Source: Clostridiales bacterium (GTDB lineage: Bacteria; Bacillota; Clostridia; Oscillospirales; Oscillospiraceae). Taken from it: a DNA stretch of 42,332 nt. Below, in pieces: positions 1 to 7,608 of the stretch. Each line of letters begins with the position of its first letter. Position 1 is the stretch's first letter. The notes under the pieces were generated by a model, which had not been told where the DNA came from, ran no database searches, and saw only the letters and a program-made list of their open reading frames with translations. The stretch is from contig JAHZBA010000026.1 of assembly GCA_019423635.1 (NCBI GenBank), positions 1 through 42,332 of the forward strand, in the 5' to 3' direction. The position numbers and the translations under genes are program-made.

Positions 1-446
1 GCGATGTCGGAGGCGATGACCGGCTGGCCGATCTCCGCCATGGCCTCCTTGAAAAGCTCCCGGTCCTCGGCCCGGGAGATGGCGGCGGCGTCGGTGCCCA
101 GAAGCCGGACGTTCTGCTCCCGGAGGAAGCCCTCCCTGTCCAGCTGCATGGCAAGGGTCAGGCCCGTCTGGCCCCCCAGGCCCGCCAGAATGGAGTCGGG
201 CCGCTCTTTCAGGATGATCCGCTTGATGGTCTCCACCGTCAGCGGCTCCAGGTAGATCTCGTCCGCCATGGCCTGGTCCGTCATGATGGTGGCGGGGTTG
301 GAGTTGCACAGGACCACATTGACCCCCGCCTCCTTCAACACCCGGCAGGCCTGGGCCCCGGCGTAGTCAAACTCGGCGGCCTGGCCGATGACGATGGGGC
401 CGGAGCCGATGACCAGGACCTTCTTGATGCTGGTATCCAAAGGCAT
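1..446 (-). CDS. carB: Carbamoyl-phosphate synthase large subunit, N-terminal part (cut by window edge)
   Basis: The large subunit makes carbamoyl phosphate from bicarbonate, ATP and the ammonia released by CarA, for pyrimidine and arginine synthesis in the cytoplasm. The visible ~148 residues begin MPLDTSIKKVLVIGSGPIVI and continue with the family's opening glycine-rich loop, the AEFDYAGAQACRVLKEAG stretch and the CNSNPATIMTD motif, all typical of the first pre-ATP-grasp and ATP-grasp region. The start ATG (446-444) shares one base with the carA stop (TAATG), so the two are translationally coupled in the order carA-carB. The rest of the ~1,070-residue protein lies beyond position 1. Identity is clear from the N-terminus; the completeness of the gene cannot be judged. 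Confidence 0.96.
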   Translation of the reverse strand, partial: MPLDTSIKKVLVIGSGPIVIGQAAEFDYAGAQACRVLKEAGVNVVLCNSNPATIMTDQAMADEIYLEPLTVETIKRIILKERPDSILAGLGGQTGLTLAMQLDREGFLREQNVRLLGTDAAAISRAEDRELFKEAMAEIGQPVIASDI

Positions 447-1510
447 TAGAGGTCGCCTCCTTTCATGAGCTCCACAAAGCGGTCAAAGAGGAAGGATGTG
501 TCCTTGGGTCCCGTGCAGGCCTCCGGATGGAACTGGACGGTAAAGGCCCGGAGGCCGGGATAGTCGATGCCCTCGCAGGTATCGTCATTGGCGTTGACAA
601 AGGAGATCCGCCCGGTCTTCACTGTGTCGGAGTCCACGGCGTAGCCGTGGTTCTGGCTGGTGATGTAGGTCCGGACGCCGCCGAGGTCCCGCACCGGCTG
701 GTTCACGCCCCGGTGGCCATATTTCAGCTTGTAGGTGGACCCGCCGGCGGCCAGGGCCGTCAGCTGGTGGCCCAGGCAGATGCCGAACAGGGGGACCTTT
801 CCCAGGAGCTTTTGAATCTGCGCGATCTGGAAGGTGTTCTCCGCCGGGTCCCCGGGGCCGTTGGAGAGCATCACCCCGTCGGGCTTCCCGGCCAGGATCT
901 CCTCCGCGGAGGCGGAGGCCGGCCATGCGGTGACGGCGCAGCCCCGCTTTTGGAGCTCCCGGATGATGTTGCGCTTGGCCCCGTAATCCATCAGGGCGAC
1001 GCGGAAGCGCTCCGTTCCCTCCGCAGGATACAGGGCGGGCTCCTTGCAGGTGACGGCCTCCACCGCGCCGGTGACGGCATAGCGCTCCGCCGCCGTCAGA
1101 TCCGCGGGGATCTCGTCGCAGATCCAGGCGTTCATGACGCCGTGCTCCCGGATGATCCGGGTGAGCTCCCGGGTGTCCACGCCCCACAGGCCCGGCACGT
1201 TCTGCTCTTTCAGCCAGGCGTCCAGGTCCAGGTCCGTGCGGAAGTTGGACGGGGCGTCACACCACTCCCGCACCACATAGCCCCTGACACAGCACGCACC
1301 CTCAAAGTCCGCCCGGATGATGCCGTAATTGCCGATCAGGGGGTAGGTCTGCATGACGATCTGCCCCGCGTAGCTGGGGTCCGTCAGGGTCTCGATGTAG
1401 CCGCACATGCCTGTGGTGAACACCAGCTCCCCCACGGCATCCGCCGCTCCGCCGAACCGGATGCCCTCAAAGGCCCGGCCGTCCTGAAGCACCAAATAGC
1501 CCTTTTTCAT
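446..1510 (-). CDS. carA: Carbamoyl-phosphate synthase small subunit (glutaminase)
   Basis: This subunit hydrolyses glutamine and channels ammonia to CarB. The protein has 354 residues, the normal family length. The N-terminal CPSase small-chain domain (about residues 1-140) has the expected GYLVLQDGRAFEG start. The C-terminal class I glutamine amidotransferase domain (about 170-350) carries the nucleophile in GICLGHQ (Cys245) and the His/Glu partners in FHPE (His328, Glu330). The start is supported by AGGAGG-like sequence about 7 nt upstream. A TTGACT-17-CATAAT promoter lies at 1565-1593. The gene overlaps carB by one base. Confidence 0.97.
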   Translation of the reverse strand: MKKGYLVLQDGRAFEGIRFGGAADAVGELVFTTGMCGYIETLTDPSYAGQIVMQTYPLIGNYGIIRADFEGACCVRGYVVREWCDAPSNFRTDLDLDAWLKEQNVPGLWGVDTRELTRIIREHGVMNAWICDEIPADLTAAERYAVTGAVEAVTCKEPALYPAEGTERFRVALMDYGAKRNIIRELQKRGCAVTAWPASASAEEILAGKPDGVMLSNGPGDPAENTFQIAQIQKLLGKVPLFGICLGHQLTALAAGGSTYKLKYGHRGVNQPVRDLGGVRTYITSQNHGYAVDSDTVKTGRISFVNANDDTCEGIDYPGLRAFTVQFHPEACTGPKDTSFLFDRFVELMKGGDL

Positions 1511-1564
1511 AACTGTCCTCCTGCCCTTTGCCGATCATTCCTCTATTTTATACGTTTCTCTGAC

Positions 1565-1593
1565 ATTATGAGGGTTTTCCCCGAAACAGTCAA
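1565..1593 (-). promoter_or_regulatory. Probable sigma-A promoter of carAB
   Basis: Read on the minus strand there is TTGACT, a 17-nt spacer and CATAAT, ending about 55 nt before the carA start. No PyrR-type leader or attenuator is evident between it and carA. Confidence 0.6.
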
Positions 1594-1739
1594 CGGCTCC
1601 GGCAGATTTTCCCGGTAGACTTTCCGCTCCCGGAACAGACGGTTTTTGTGCATTTTTTCAAAGGTCTGCCTTTCCTCCCCGCCAAAACAGGGGGGACGGC
1701 GGGCAAAAGAGAAAATTTGGAGCCCCTGGGAAAACCCCC

Positions 1740-1768
1740 TTGCAATCCATCAAAGAAACGTCTAAAAT
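1740..1768 (+). promoter_or_regulatory. Probable sigma-A promoter of the EamA transporter
   Basis: TTGCAA, a 17-nt spacer and TAAAAT lie about 70 nt before the ATG at 1841. The 330-nt gap between carA and this gene holds the two divergent promoters and nothing else that I can recognise. Confidence 0.5.
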
Positions 1769-1840
1769 AGGCCCTGCGGCCTGCGGAAACGGGCCGCAGA
1801 CCCGTTGGAAGGGCCGGCTGTGCCGGAGGGGAACTGTGCA

Positions 1841-2767
1841 ATGTCGAACCGTTTGAAGGGAATTATCATGGCCGCTGGCTCCGCCGGTCTGTGGGGCCTG
1901 ATGGGCATTTTCACCCGCTGTCTCAGCGCGGCGGACTATACCAGCCTGGAGGTGGCCTACCTCCGGTGTCTTCTGACCGGCGTCGGTCTTTTGATCTTTC
2001 ACGGCATCCGGGACCCGCAGGTGCTGTGGGTGGAGCGGCGGGGCATCGGGATCTCCCTGCTCTTCGGCGCGCTGACCTACACCTGCGGCTTCCTGGGCTA
2101 CGCCTTTGCCGTCCAGCGGATTCCGGTGGCTATGGCGGCGGTGCTGTCCTTCATGAGCCCCGTGTGGGTGTGTCTGATCGGGCTGGTGGTCTTCCGGGAG
2201 CGGGTGCTGAAAAAACAGGCTCTCTCCATTGCCTTTTGCATTCTGGGGGCGGTGATGATCACAAACCTCCTGGGAGGCGAGCTGCGCTTTGACCTGCTGG
2301 GTATTCTGGGGGCCCTGCTGAACGGCGTGGGCATTGCCGCTCAGGTCTCGGTTCCCCGCTACTTTGCTGACCGCTACCAGCGGGACACCATGCTGACCTA
2401 CGGCTTTGTGGGCGCCTCGGCCCTCATGGCCCTCTTTGCCGACCACAGCAAGATTCTGCACAGCTTCACCGGCCCCGGCGGCCTGGAGGTCCTGGGCAGC
2501 GTGCTGGCCCTGGGCATTCCCTGCACCCTGATCGCCAACATCTGCTTTGTCAAGTCCTCCTGCTATGTCAAGCCCACCACCACCTGCATTCTCTCGGCCC
2601 TGGAGGTGGTGGTCAGCACGATTGTGGGCGTGGTGATGTTCCAGGAGACCCTGACGCCGGTGCAGCTGGCGGGAGCGGTCATCATTGTGGCGGCGTCTCT
2701 CGGCACGGAGCTGCTGGACCACACCGCGCCGTCAAAGCCGGCAGAGCGCGAAACCGGCGGCGTCTGA
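1841..2767 (+). CDS. EamA / drug-metabolite transporter (DMT) superfamily permease
   Basis: A 308-residue integral membrane protein with ten predicted hydrophobic segments in two repeated halves, the EamA layout. Features seen are the early GSAGLWGLMGIFTR helix, a PVWVCLIGLVVFRE segment closing the first repeat and ALEVVVSTIVGVVMFQE in the second, matching the conserved Pro/Glu pattern of EamA repeats. These proteins export amino acids, purines or other metabolites across the cytoplasmic membrane; the substrate cannot be read from sequence. I chose ATG 1841 over the in-frame ATG 1805 because GGAGGGG sits about 8 nt upstream. It stands alone, with its own promoter and a terminator at 2796-2832. 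Confidence 0.85.
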   Translation: MSNRLKGIIMAAGSAGLWGLMGIFTRCLSAADYTSLEVAYLRCLLTGVGLLIFHGIRDPQVLWVERRGIGISLLFGALTYTCGFLGYAFAVQRIPVAMAAVLSFMSPVWVCLIGLVVFRERVLKKQALSIAFCILGAVMITNLLGGELRFDLLGILGALLNGVGIAAQVSVPRYFADRYQRDTMLTYGFVGASALMALFADHSKILHSFTGPGGLEVLGSVLALGIPCTLIANICFVKSSCYVKPTTTCILSALEVVVSTIVGVVMFQETLTPVQLAGAVIIVAASLGTELLDHTAPSKPAERETGGV

Positions 2768-2795
2768 ACGCTCCGGCGCGTATCTTTTATAGCAA

Positions 2796-2832
2796 AGAGC
2801 GCCCCGGCCGCTGGCCGGGGCGCTCTCTTTTT
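2796..2832 (+). terminator. Intrinsic terminator after the EamA gene
   Basis: A perfect 14-bp stem (AGAGCGCCCCGGCC at 2796-2809, complement at 2813-2826) with a 3-nt loop is followed by CTTTTT. It lies 28 nt after the stop codon. Confidence 0.9.
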
Positions 2833-3054
2833 CATCTGCTTCCACTGTCGGGGCTATGTCTGCCGCTGCGAATCCTCCCCGGCAAAGGGGGACATCTGAA
2901 ATTTGCGGACACCCGCCGTAGGGCGTGACCACCGGGCACGCCGCAGACACGCCGCCGCATCACTGCGCACCCTGCAAAACCTGCCCGTCATAAATTTGAA
3001 GGATGGCGATCGTCGCCCCCATCAAACCGCCGTCTTAACACATCCCTCGAAAAA

Positions 3055-3981
3055 CTAGGAGAGGGTATAGGCCGCAATGGCCACGAACAGTAAAATGGTA
3101 CAGAGGGTCTGCACGGACAAGGATGTGGAGATGTACCTTCCATCCTCTCCCACGTCGGCAAACAGCGGGATGATGAAGGGGGCCGGCAGGGCGTAGAGGA
3201 TCATCAGGGCCACCTGGAGGCTCCGGTCATAGGGCACCAGGCGGAAGATCACAAAGCTCACCGCCGCCAGCAGCAGGCCCATCACTGCCAGGCGGCACAC
3301 CACCGTCACCGCCACCGGCCGCAGCAGCGACTTCTCCAGCTCCAGCTCATAGCCCACGATCAGCAGCACCAGGGCGCTGGTGGGGGCGGTGACGGCGGAG
3401 ATCACCCCTGTCACAATTCCGGCGGCGGGGGAGGCCAGCACCCACTGTCCCACGCCCAGGGCCCCCAGCAGGATGCCCAGGGCCATGCCAATGCAGCACT
3501 TGTTGGTGACGATGTTTTTCAGCAGCCGCCGGGCGGAGGGCCTCTGCCCGTCCACCATGGTCAGCGTGCCCAGAAACGCCGTATAGGCGAAGACGGTCTG
3601 CCCCAGATCCACGGCGGCAAAGCCGGACTGCTCCCCCATGAGCACCCCGTAGAGGGCGTAGCCCAGCATCCCTCCTTCGGCGCTGGTCAGCAGGAAGGGG
3701 AAGAAGCGGCCGTGGGGCGCGGCCAGGCGCCGCAGGGCAAAGCCCGCCAGCAGGGCCAGGCCGAAGCCCAGGTAGACCAGAAGGAAGGTCAGTGCCACGG
3801 CGGCGGAGTAGTGGGCGGTGAAGAAGGCGTTGAACAGCACCACCGGCAGGCAGAGATCACTCACCACCGCCTTGATGCCGGCCAGACCCTCCGGGCGGAT
3901 CAGCTGCCTGCTCCGGCACAGCGTGCCCAGGGCCAGGAGCAGGACGATGGGCAGGACCATTTGAAGGACGGAAAGGACCAT
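3055..3981 (-). CDS. AEC-family transporter (auxin efflux carrier fold)
   Basis: A 308-residue membrane protein with about ten hydrophobic helices. The N-terminus MVLSVLQMVLPIVLLLALG and the following SDLCLPVVLFNAFF segment match the start of AEC/PIN-like carriers (for example YfdV and MdcF), as does the C-terminal ALPAPFIIPLFADVGED stretch containing the mid-helix prolines of the transport site. Family members move small organic acids or amino-acid-like compounds; the substrate is unknown here. The start at 3981 is preferred over the longer reading frame because AAAGGAGG lies about 8 nt before it and the extra N-terminus would be read through a terminator hairpin. Confidence 0.85.
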   Translation of the reverse strand: MVLSVLQMVLPIVLLLALGTLCRSRQLIRPEGLAGIKAVVSDLCLPVVLFNAFFTAHYSAAVALTFLLVYLGFGLALLAGFALRRLAAPHGRFFPFLLTSAEGGMLGYALYGVLMGEQSGFAAVDLGQTVFAYTAFLGTLTMVDGQRPSARRLLKNIVTNKCCIGMALGILLGALGVGQWVLASPAAGIVTGVISAVTAPTSALVLLIVGYELELEKSLLRPVAVTVVCRLAVMGLLLAAVSFVIFRLVPYDRSLQVALMILYALPAPFIIPLFADVGEDGRYISTSLSVQTLCTILLFVAIAAYTLS

Positions 3982-4017
3982 GGGAGGGCCTCCTTTTTTC
4001 GTTGTTGGGGGCTTTGG

Positions 4018-4054
4018 AAAAGCGGGGAGGCAGCTGCTGTCTCCCCGCTTTTTT
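4018..4054 (-). terminator. Hairpin terminator between lsrF and the AEC gene
   Basis: A 12-bp perfect stem AAAAGCGGGGAG / CTCCCCGCTTTT (4018-4029 and 4041-4052) has an 11-nt loop. The T-rich flanks on both sides make it usable in either direction; on the minus strand it would end the lsrACDBF transcript. Confidence 0.7.
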
Positions 4055-4070
4055 CGGTTTGCGTGAGGCT

Positions 4071-4165
4071 CCGCGGGCTTCGCCGCGGACTCCTTGCCGC
4101 GGGCTTCGCCGCGGTTTTTGCAGGGGCTCTGCCCCTGCACCCCGCCAGGGGCGCGGCGCCCCTGG
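4071..4165. repeat. GC-rich repeat and hairpin block after lsrF
   Basis: An 18-bp direct repeat CCGCGGGCTTCGCCGCGG (4071-4088 and 4097-4114) is followed by two hairpins: TGCAGGGGC/GCCCCTGCA (4119-4139, 3-nt loop) and CCAGGGGCGC/GCGCCCCTGG (4145-4165, 1-nt centre). No open frame is supported. It probably forms structure in the 3' end of the lsr mRNA. Confidence 0.75.
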
Positions 4166-4178
4166 ACCCGCCAATGGC

Positions 4179-5057
4179 TTAGTGGGTGGCGTCCTGGAAG
4201 AACTCCAGCGCTTCCTTGTCGGTAAAGCCCTCGTGGACGATCTTGCAGACCGCCTGGGCCATTTCCACCGGATGCTCGCTCTGGAAGATGTTCCGGCCCA
4301 TGTCCACGCCCCGGGCGCCCTTGCGGATCACGTCGTAGGCCAGGTGCAGCGCCTCGGGCTCCGGCAGCTTCTTGCCGCCGGCCACCACAATGGGCACCGG
4401 GCAGGCCGCCGCCACTTCCTCGAAGTTCTCGCAGTCATAGCTCTTGACAATCTGCACGCCCATCTCCGCGATGATCCGGGTGGCCAGCTTGAAGAAGCGA
4501 TCCGTCCGGGCCATGTCCTTGCCCACGGCGCACACGCCCAGCGTGGGCACGCTGTAGCGCATTCCGGCATTGATGACCTGATTCAGGTTGTCCAGGCTGC
4601 TGAGCTGGCCGTCCGCCCCGATGAAGGTCTGCACCGCCATGCAGTCCGCGTTCATGCGGATGGCGTCCTCAATGTCCACGGCCACCACCTCATGGCTCAG
4701 ATCGTCCTGGAGCATGGAGGACCCGGAGGTCACCCGCAGGGCGATGCTCTTGGCCGTCTCCGGGGCCACGCAGGTGCGGATGGCGCCCCGGGTGCCCATG
4801 AAGCAGTCCACATAGGGGGCCAGCTTCGGCAGCAGCAGGTCCAGCCGCTCCAGACCCGCGGTGGAGCCCATGAAGTACCCGTGGTCAAAGGCAAACATGA
4901 CCGTGTTGCCGCTCTTGGCGTTGAAAATGTTGGAAAGATGCTTCTTCATGCCCCAGTCCAGGCTGTTGCAGCCCTTGAGGAAAAAGCCCTCCTGATTGGC
5001 AAAGGGCGTATCAACATGATAGTCCTTGGAGACCTTCAGACCTTCCAGATCAGCCAT
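4179..5057 (-). CDS. lsrF: LsrF: 3-hydroxy-2,4-pentadione-5-phosphate thiolase
   Basis: LsrF is a class I aldolase-fold thiolase that transfers an acetyl group from the isomerised AI-2 phosphate (HPD-P) to CoA, the last step of AI-2 breakdown. The protein has 292 residues, near the E. coli length. It shows the family pattern NTVMFAFDHGYFMG, SGSSMLQDDLSHEVVAVDIE and MNADCMAVQTFIG. Lys205 in VQIVKSYDC is the likely Schiff-base lysine (E. coli Lys203), followed by the phosphate-binding PIVVAGG and GARGVDMGRNIFQ loops. It is the last gene of the leftward lsrACDBF operon, separated from lsrB by a 145-nt spacer with a large hairpin. AAGGAGG lies just upstream of the start. Confidence 0.95.
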   Translation of the reverse strand: MADLEGLKVSKDYHVDTPFANQEGFFLKGCNSLDWGMKKHLSNIFNAKSGNTVMFAFDHGYFMGSTAGLERLDLLLPKLAPYVDCFMGTRGAIRTCVAPETAKSIALRVTSGSSMLQDDLSHEVVAVDIEDAIRMNADCMAVQTFIGADGQLSSLDNLNQVINAGMRYSVPTLGVCAVGKDMARTDRFFKLATRIIAEMGVQIVKSYDCENFEEVAAACPVPIVVAGGKKLPEPEALHLAYDVIRKGARGVDMGRNIFQSEHPVEMAQAVCKIVHEGFTDKEALEFFQDATH

Positions 5058-5119
5058 AATAATTCCTCCTTGTTATTTTGAAAGAAAAGATTCCTCTTTG
5101 TTATTGCATCCAGAGAGCG

Positions 5120-5176
5120 GCGCTCCGCTCCCGGCAGGGCGCCGCACGGTTCAGTGCCCTGCCGGGAGCGGAGCGC
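5120..5176 (-). repeat. Perfect 21-bp inverted repeat between lsrB and lsrF
   Basis: The arms 5120-5140 and 5156-5176 are exact reverse complements with a 15-nt loop. No U-tract follows in the direction of transcription, so it is not a standard terminator. Its position, directly after the binding-protein gene, suggests an mRNA-stabilising or differential-expression hairpin. Confidence 0.85.
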
Positions 5177-5202
5177 GGCCGCAGCCGCGCTCCGCCGGAT
5201 GC

Positions 5203-6348
5203 TTAGAAGTCGTAGTTGTTCATGTTCTCCGCGGTGAAGATGACGTCCTCAGGCAGCAGCACCACGCCGTTGTTGGTGTCGCCGGTGGTGTCGTCGGGAT
5301 TCAGGCAGTTGTTGGCCAGAACCTCGCAGGAGCCGATGTCGGGGATGTCGATGACGTCGCCAACCTTGACGTTGTTGCCGGCGGCGATGTAGGCGGCCAC
5401 ATAGCAGCCCATGGCGCCCTGGATGCCGCAGTCCCACAGACCCCAGTTATACAGGGTGCCGTTGTTGCAGTACTCCTTGATGGCGTTGGGGGTGGCAAAG
5501 CCGGTGATGGTCACGTCGTCCTTGGTCAGGCCCTTGTTCTCGGCGGCCTGGAGCTGGCCGGGCAGAGCGGTGGAGTCGTTGCAGATGATGAGGTCCACGT
5601 CGGGGTGGGCGGAGAGCACGGCCTCGCCGACGGTGATGGACTTCTCAGCGTCCTGCTCGGAGTAGTAGTTGTCGGGCTGGACATTGGTCCAGTTGGGATA
5701 CTTCTCAGCGATGATGGCCTCGCCGGCGACCTGCCAGGAGTTCTGGTCGGTGACGGTGGCCTGAGAATAGTGCCAGCAGTACTTGACCTCGTCGTTCTCG
5801 GGATCAACGCCGCGGTCCTTCAGGCCGGCCACGGACATATCCACCAGCATCTGGCCCAGGACCTCAGGAGTGCCCTGAGATACCATCAGCGCGCGGTCGC
5901 TGGAGGCGGCGTCGGAGTCCCAGGTGCAGACCACGATGCCGGCAGAGGCGGCGGCCTGGAGGGCGTCGGACACGCCGGCGGCGTCCACGGTGGAGATGCA
6001 GATGGCGTCCACGCCGTTGGCCACGGCCTGGTTGATGACGGCCACCTGCGCGGCCACGGATGCCGTGGCATCGCCCATGTACTCAACGGTCATGCCCCAA
6101 TTCTTGGCATACTCCTGGGCGCCGGTGTTGGCCACCTCGAAGAAGGCGTTGCCGGTGAGCTTGGGGATGAAGGCCACCGTCATGCCCTCCACCGCAGAAC
6201 CGGTGGTCTCGGGGGCGTCGTTGCCGGTGTCGGAGGGCTCCTGGGTCTCGTTCTGCTTGTCGTCAGCGGGAGGGGTGCTGCCGCCGCCGCAGGCCACGAG
6301 GCACAGTGCCATGGTCAGTGCAAGAAACAGTGCAAGGAACTTTTTCAT
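5203..6348 (-). CDS. lsrB: LsrB-like AI-2 binding lipoprotein of the Lsr ABC importer
   Basis: This is an extracellular solute-binding protein that captures AI-2 and delivers it to LsrCD. It has 381 residues: a lipoprotein signal (LVAC lipobox, Cys20), a linker rich in D, E, T and N, then a type I periplasmic-binding fold. The LsrB family pattern is clear: IPKLTGNAFFE, the TWDSD segment, SQGTPEVLGQMLVDM, TVTDQN and GLWDCG. Ligand residues of enteric LsrB appear kept at Lys63, Asp144/146 and Asp201-Gln202. The PDA segment reads NDS here (257-259). The start at 6348 has GGAGG about 9 nt upstream, and the longer frame lacks a signal at its N-terminus. The 240-nt gap to lsrD holds GC-rich potential hairpins but no gene. 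Confidence 0.9.
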   Translation of the reverse strand: MKKFLALFLALTMALCLVACGGGSTPPADDKQNETQEPSDTGNDAPETTGSAVEGMTVAFIPKLTGNAFFEVANTGAQEYAKNWGMTVEYMGDATASVAAQVAVINQAVANGVDAICISTVDAAGVSDALQAAASAGIVVCTWDSDAASSDRALMVSQGTPEVLGQMLVDMSVAGLKDRGVDPENDEVKYCWHYSQATVTDQNSWQVAGEAIIAEKYPNWTNVQPDNYYSEQDAEKSITVGEAVLSAHPDVDLIICNDSTALPGQLQAAENKGLTKDDVTITGFATPNAIKEYCNNGTLYNWGLWDCGIQGAMGCYVAAYIAAGNNVKVGDVIDIPDIGSCEVLANNCLNPDDTTGDTNNGVVLLPEDVIFTAENMNNYDF

Positions 6349-6588
6349 GTTGCATACCTCCAAAAATTTTTTGGGACCGCCGAAAAGGCGCTTCCCGTAT
6401 ATCCCGGGGCCAGGCCCCCGAATATCAAAGGAATGAGGTTCGCCGGCCGCCGCCTGTGCCCTCCGCGGGGCACTGCAAAGGCCGCGGGGTTCCGGAAAGG
6501 ACACCCCCTGCGAAAAAGAGCGCAGAGACAGTCTCCCCGGAGGCCGGGGCGGGCTTCCGCAAAGGGCGCGGGACCCCGGTCCGTCTCT

Positions 6589-7608
6589 TTACTGGGCCGT
6601 CTTCCCCCGGAGCTTTCCCACCTTGGCCACCACATTGGGGTTGCCCGCCAGGGACCGGCCCACGACCACCACCACCAGCAGCACGCCGATGGGGATGTCC
6701 AGGTACTGGGTGTTGATCTTGAAGCACAGGGGCATTCCAAACCGCAGAAGTCCAATGGCGATGCCCGCCAGCGCCGTGCCCAGGATGCTTCCCTTTCCGC
6801 CGGTGGACAGGGTGCCGCCCAGAACCACGGCGGTGATGATGTTCATGGTCAGTCCGCCGCCCAGGTCCGATTTCGCCGTGCCCAGGTAGGAGGTGAGCAC
6901 CACTCCCGCCACCGCCGCGCTGACGGCGCTGAGGACATAGGTGGACATGATGATGAGGCGGCTGTTGATGCCGGAGTACTCCGCCGCCTGCTGGTTCACT
7001 CCCACCAGGAAGACCTTGCGGCCGTATTTGGTCCGGTGCAGCAGCAGGTAGGCGAGCACCGCCAGGATCACAAAGAGCAGGATCTGGAAGGGCACCACGC
7101 CGAAGAGCTTGTATTTGGCAATCCACTTGAAGGACTCCGGAAAGCCGCTGATGCCCTGATAGCTCTCCGTACTGGAGAGGGTGGACACCAGCAGGGCAAG
7201 GCCCGAGTACAGAAAGCTTCCGCCCAATGTCACCACCATGGCCTGAACCCCGCAGTAGGCGATGAAGAACCCGGAGAGGGCGCCGCACAGCGCGGCGATC
7301 ACCACCGCCAGGGCCACGGCGGCCCAGATGCTCAGGCCGAAGTCCTGCCAGGCCACGCCGATGACAATGGAGGTCAGGCCCACAATGGAAGCCGCCTGGA
7401 TGTCGATGCCGCCGGTAATCATGACGAAGGTGACAAAGACCGAGATGAAGCAGATGGACAAAAAGTCATTGGCGCTGTTCATCAGCAGAGCCGGGCGCAG
7501 GAACTTGGCGTTCTTGGAGCCGAAGATGACGAATTCCAGAATCAGCAGCAGCACCAGGAAGGTATTCCAGCTGAAGGTGAACCGCTTTTTCCCCAGTTTT
7601 CCGCTCAT
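6589..7608 (-). CDS. lsrD: Lsr ABC importer permease LsrD
   Basis: A 339-residue permease of the branched-chain/ribose (RbsC-like) type, with about eight to ten hydrophobic segments. It has the N-terminal ITGGIDIQAASIVGLTSI segment and the ABC-interaction region around AVVLGGTLSTGGKGSILGTA. With LsrC it forms the membrane channel for AI-2. Its start overlaps the lsrC stop by four bases (ATGA). In E. coli the order is also A-C-D-B-F, which supports the name. Assignment of C versus D rests on gene order more than on residues. Confidence 0.9.
   Translation of the reverse strand: MSGKLGKKRFTFSWNTFLVLLLILEFVIFGSKNAKFLRPALLMNSANDFLSICFISVFVTFVMITGGIDIQAASIVGLTSIVIGVAWQDFGLSIWAAVALAVVIAALCGALSGFFIAYCGVQAMVVTLGGSFLYSGLALLVSTLSSTESYQGISGFPESFKWIAKYKLFGVVPFQILLFVILAVLAYLLLHRTKYGRKVFLVGVNQQAAEYSGINSRLIIMSTYVLSAVSAAVAGVVLTSYLGTAKSDLGGGLTMNIITAVVLGGTLSTGGKGSILGTALAGIAIGLLRFGMPLCFKINTQYLDIPIGVLLVVVVVGRSLAGNPNVVAKVGKLRGKTAQ

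Noticed and set aside
527..1618. 363-codon plus-strand frame
   Set aside because: Antisense to carA, which has complete catalytic motifs; no ribosome binding site or domain.
6349..6588. Terminator or small gene between lsrD and lsrB
   Set aside because: GC-rich partial hairpins exist (for example near 6404-6433), but there is no stem with a U-tract and no frame with a start signal.
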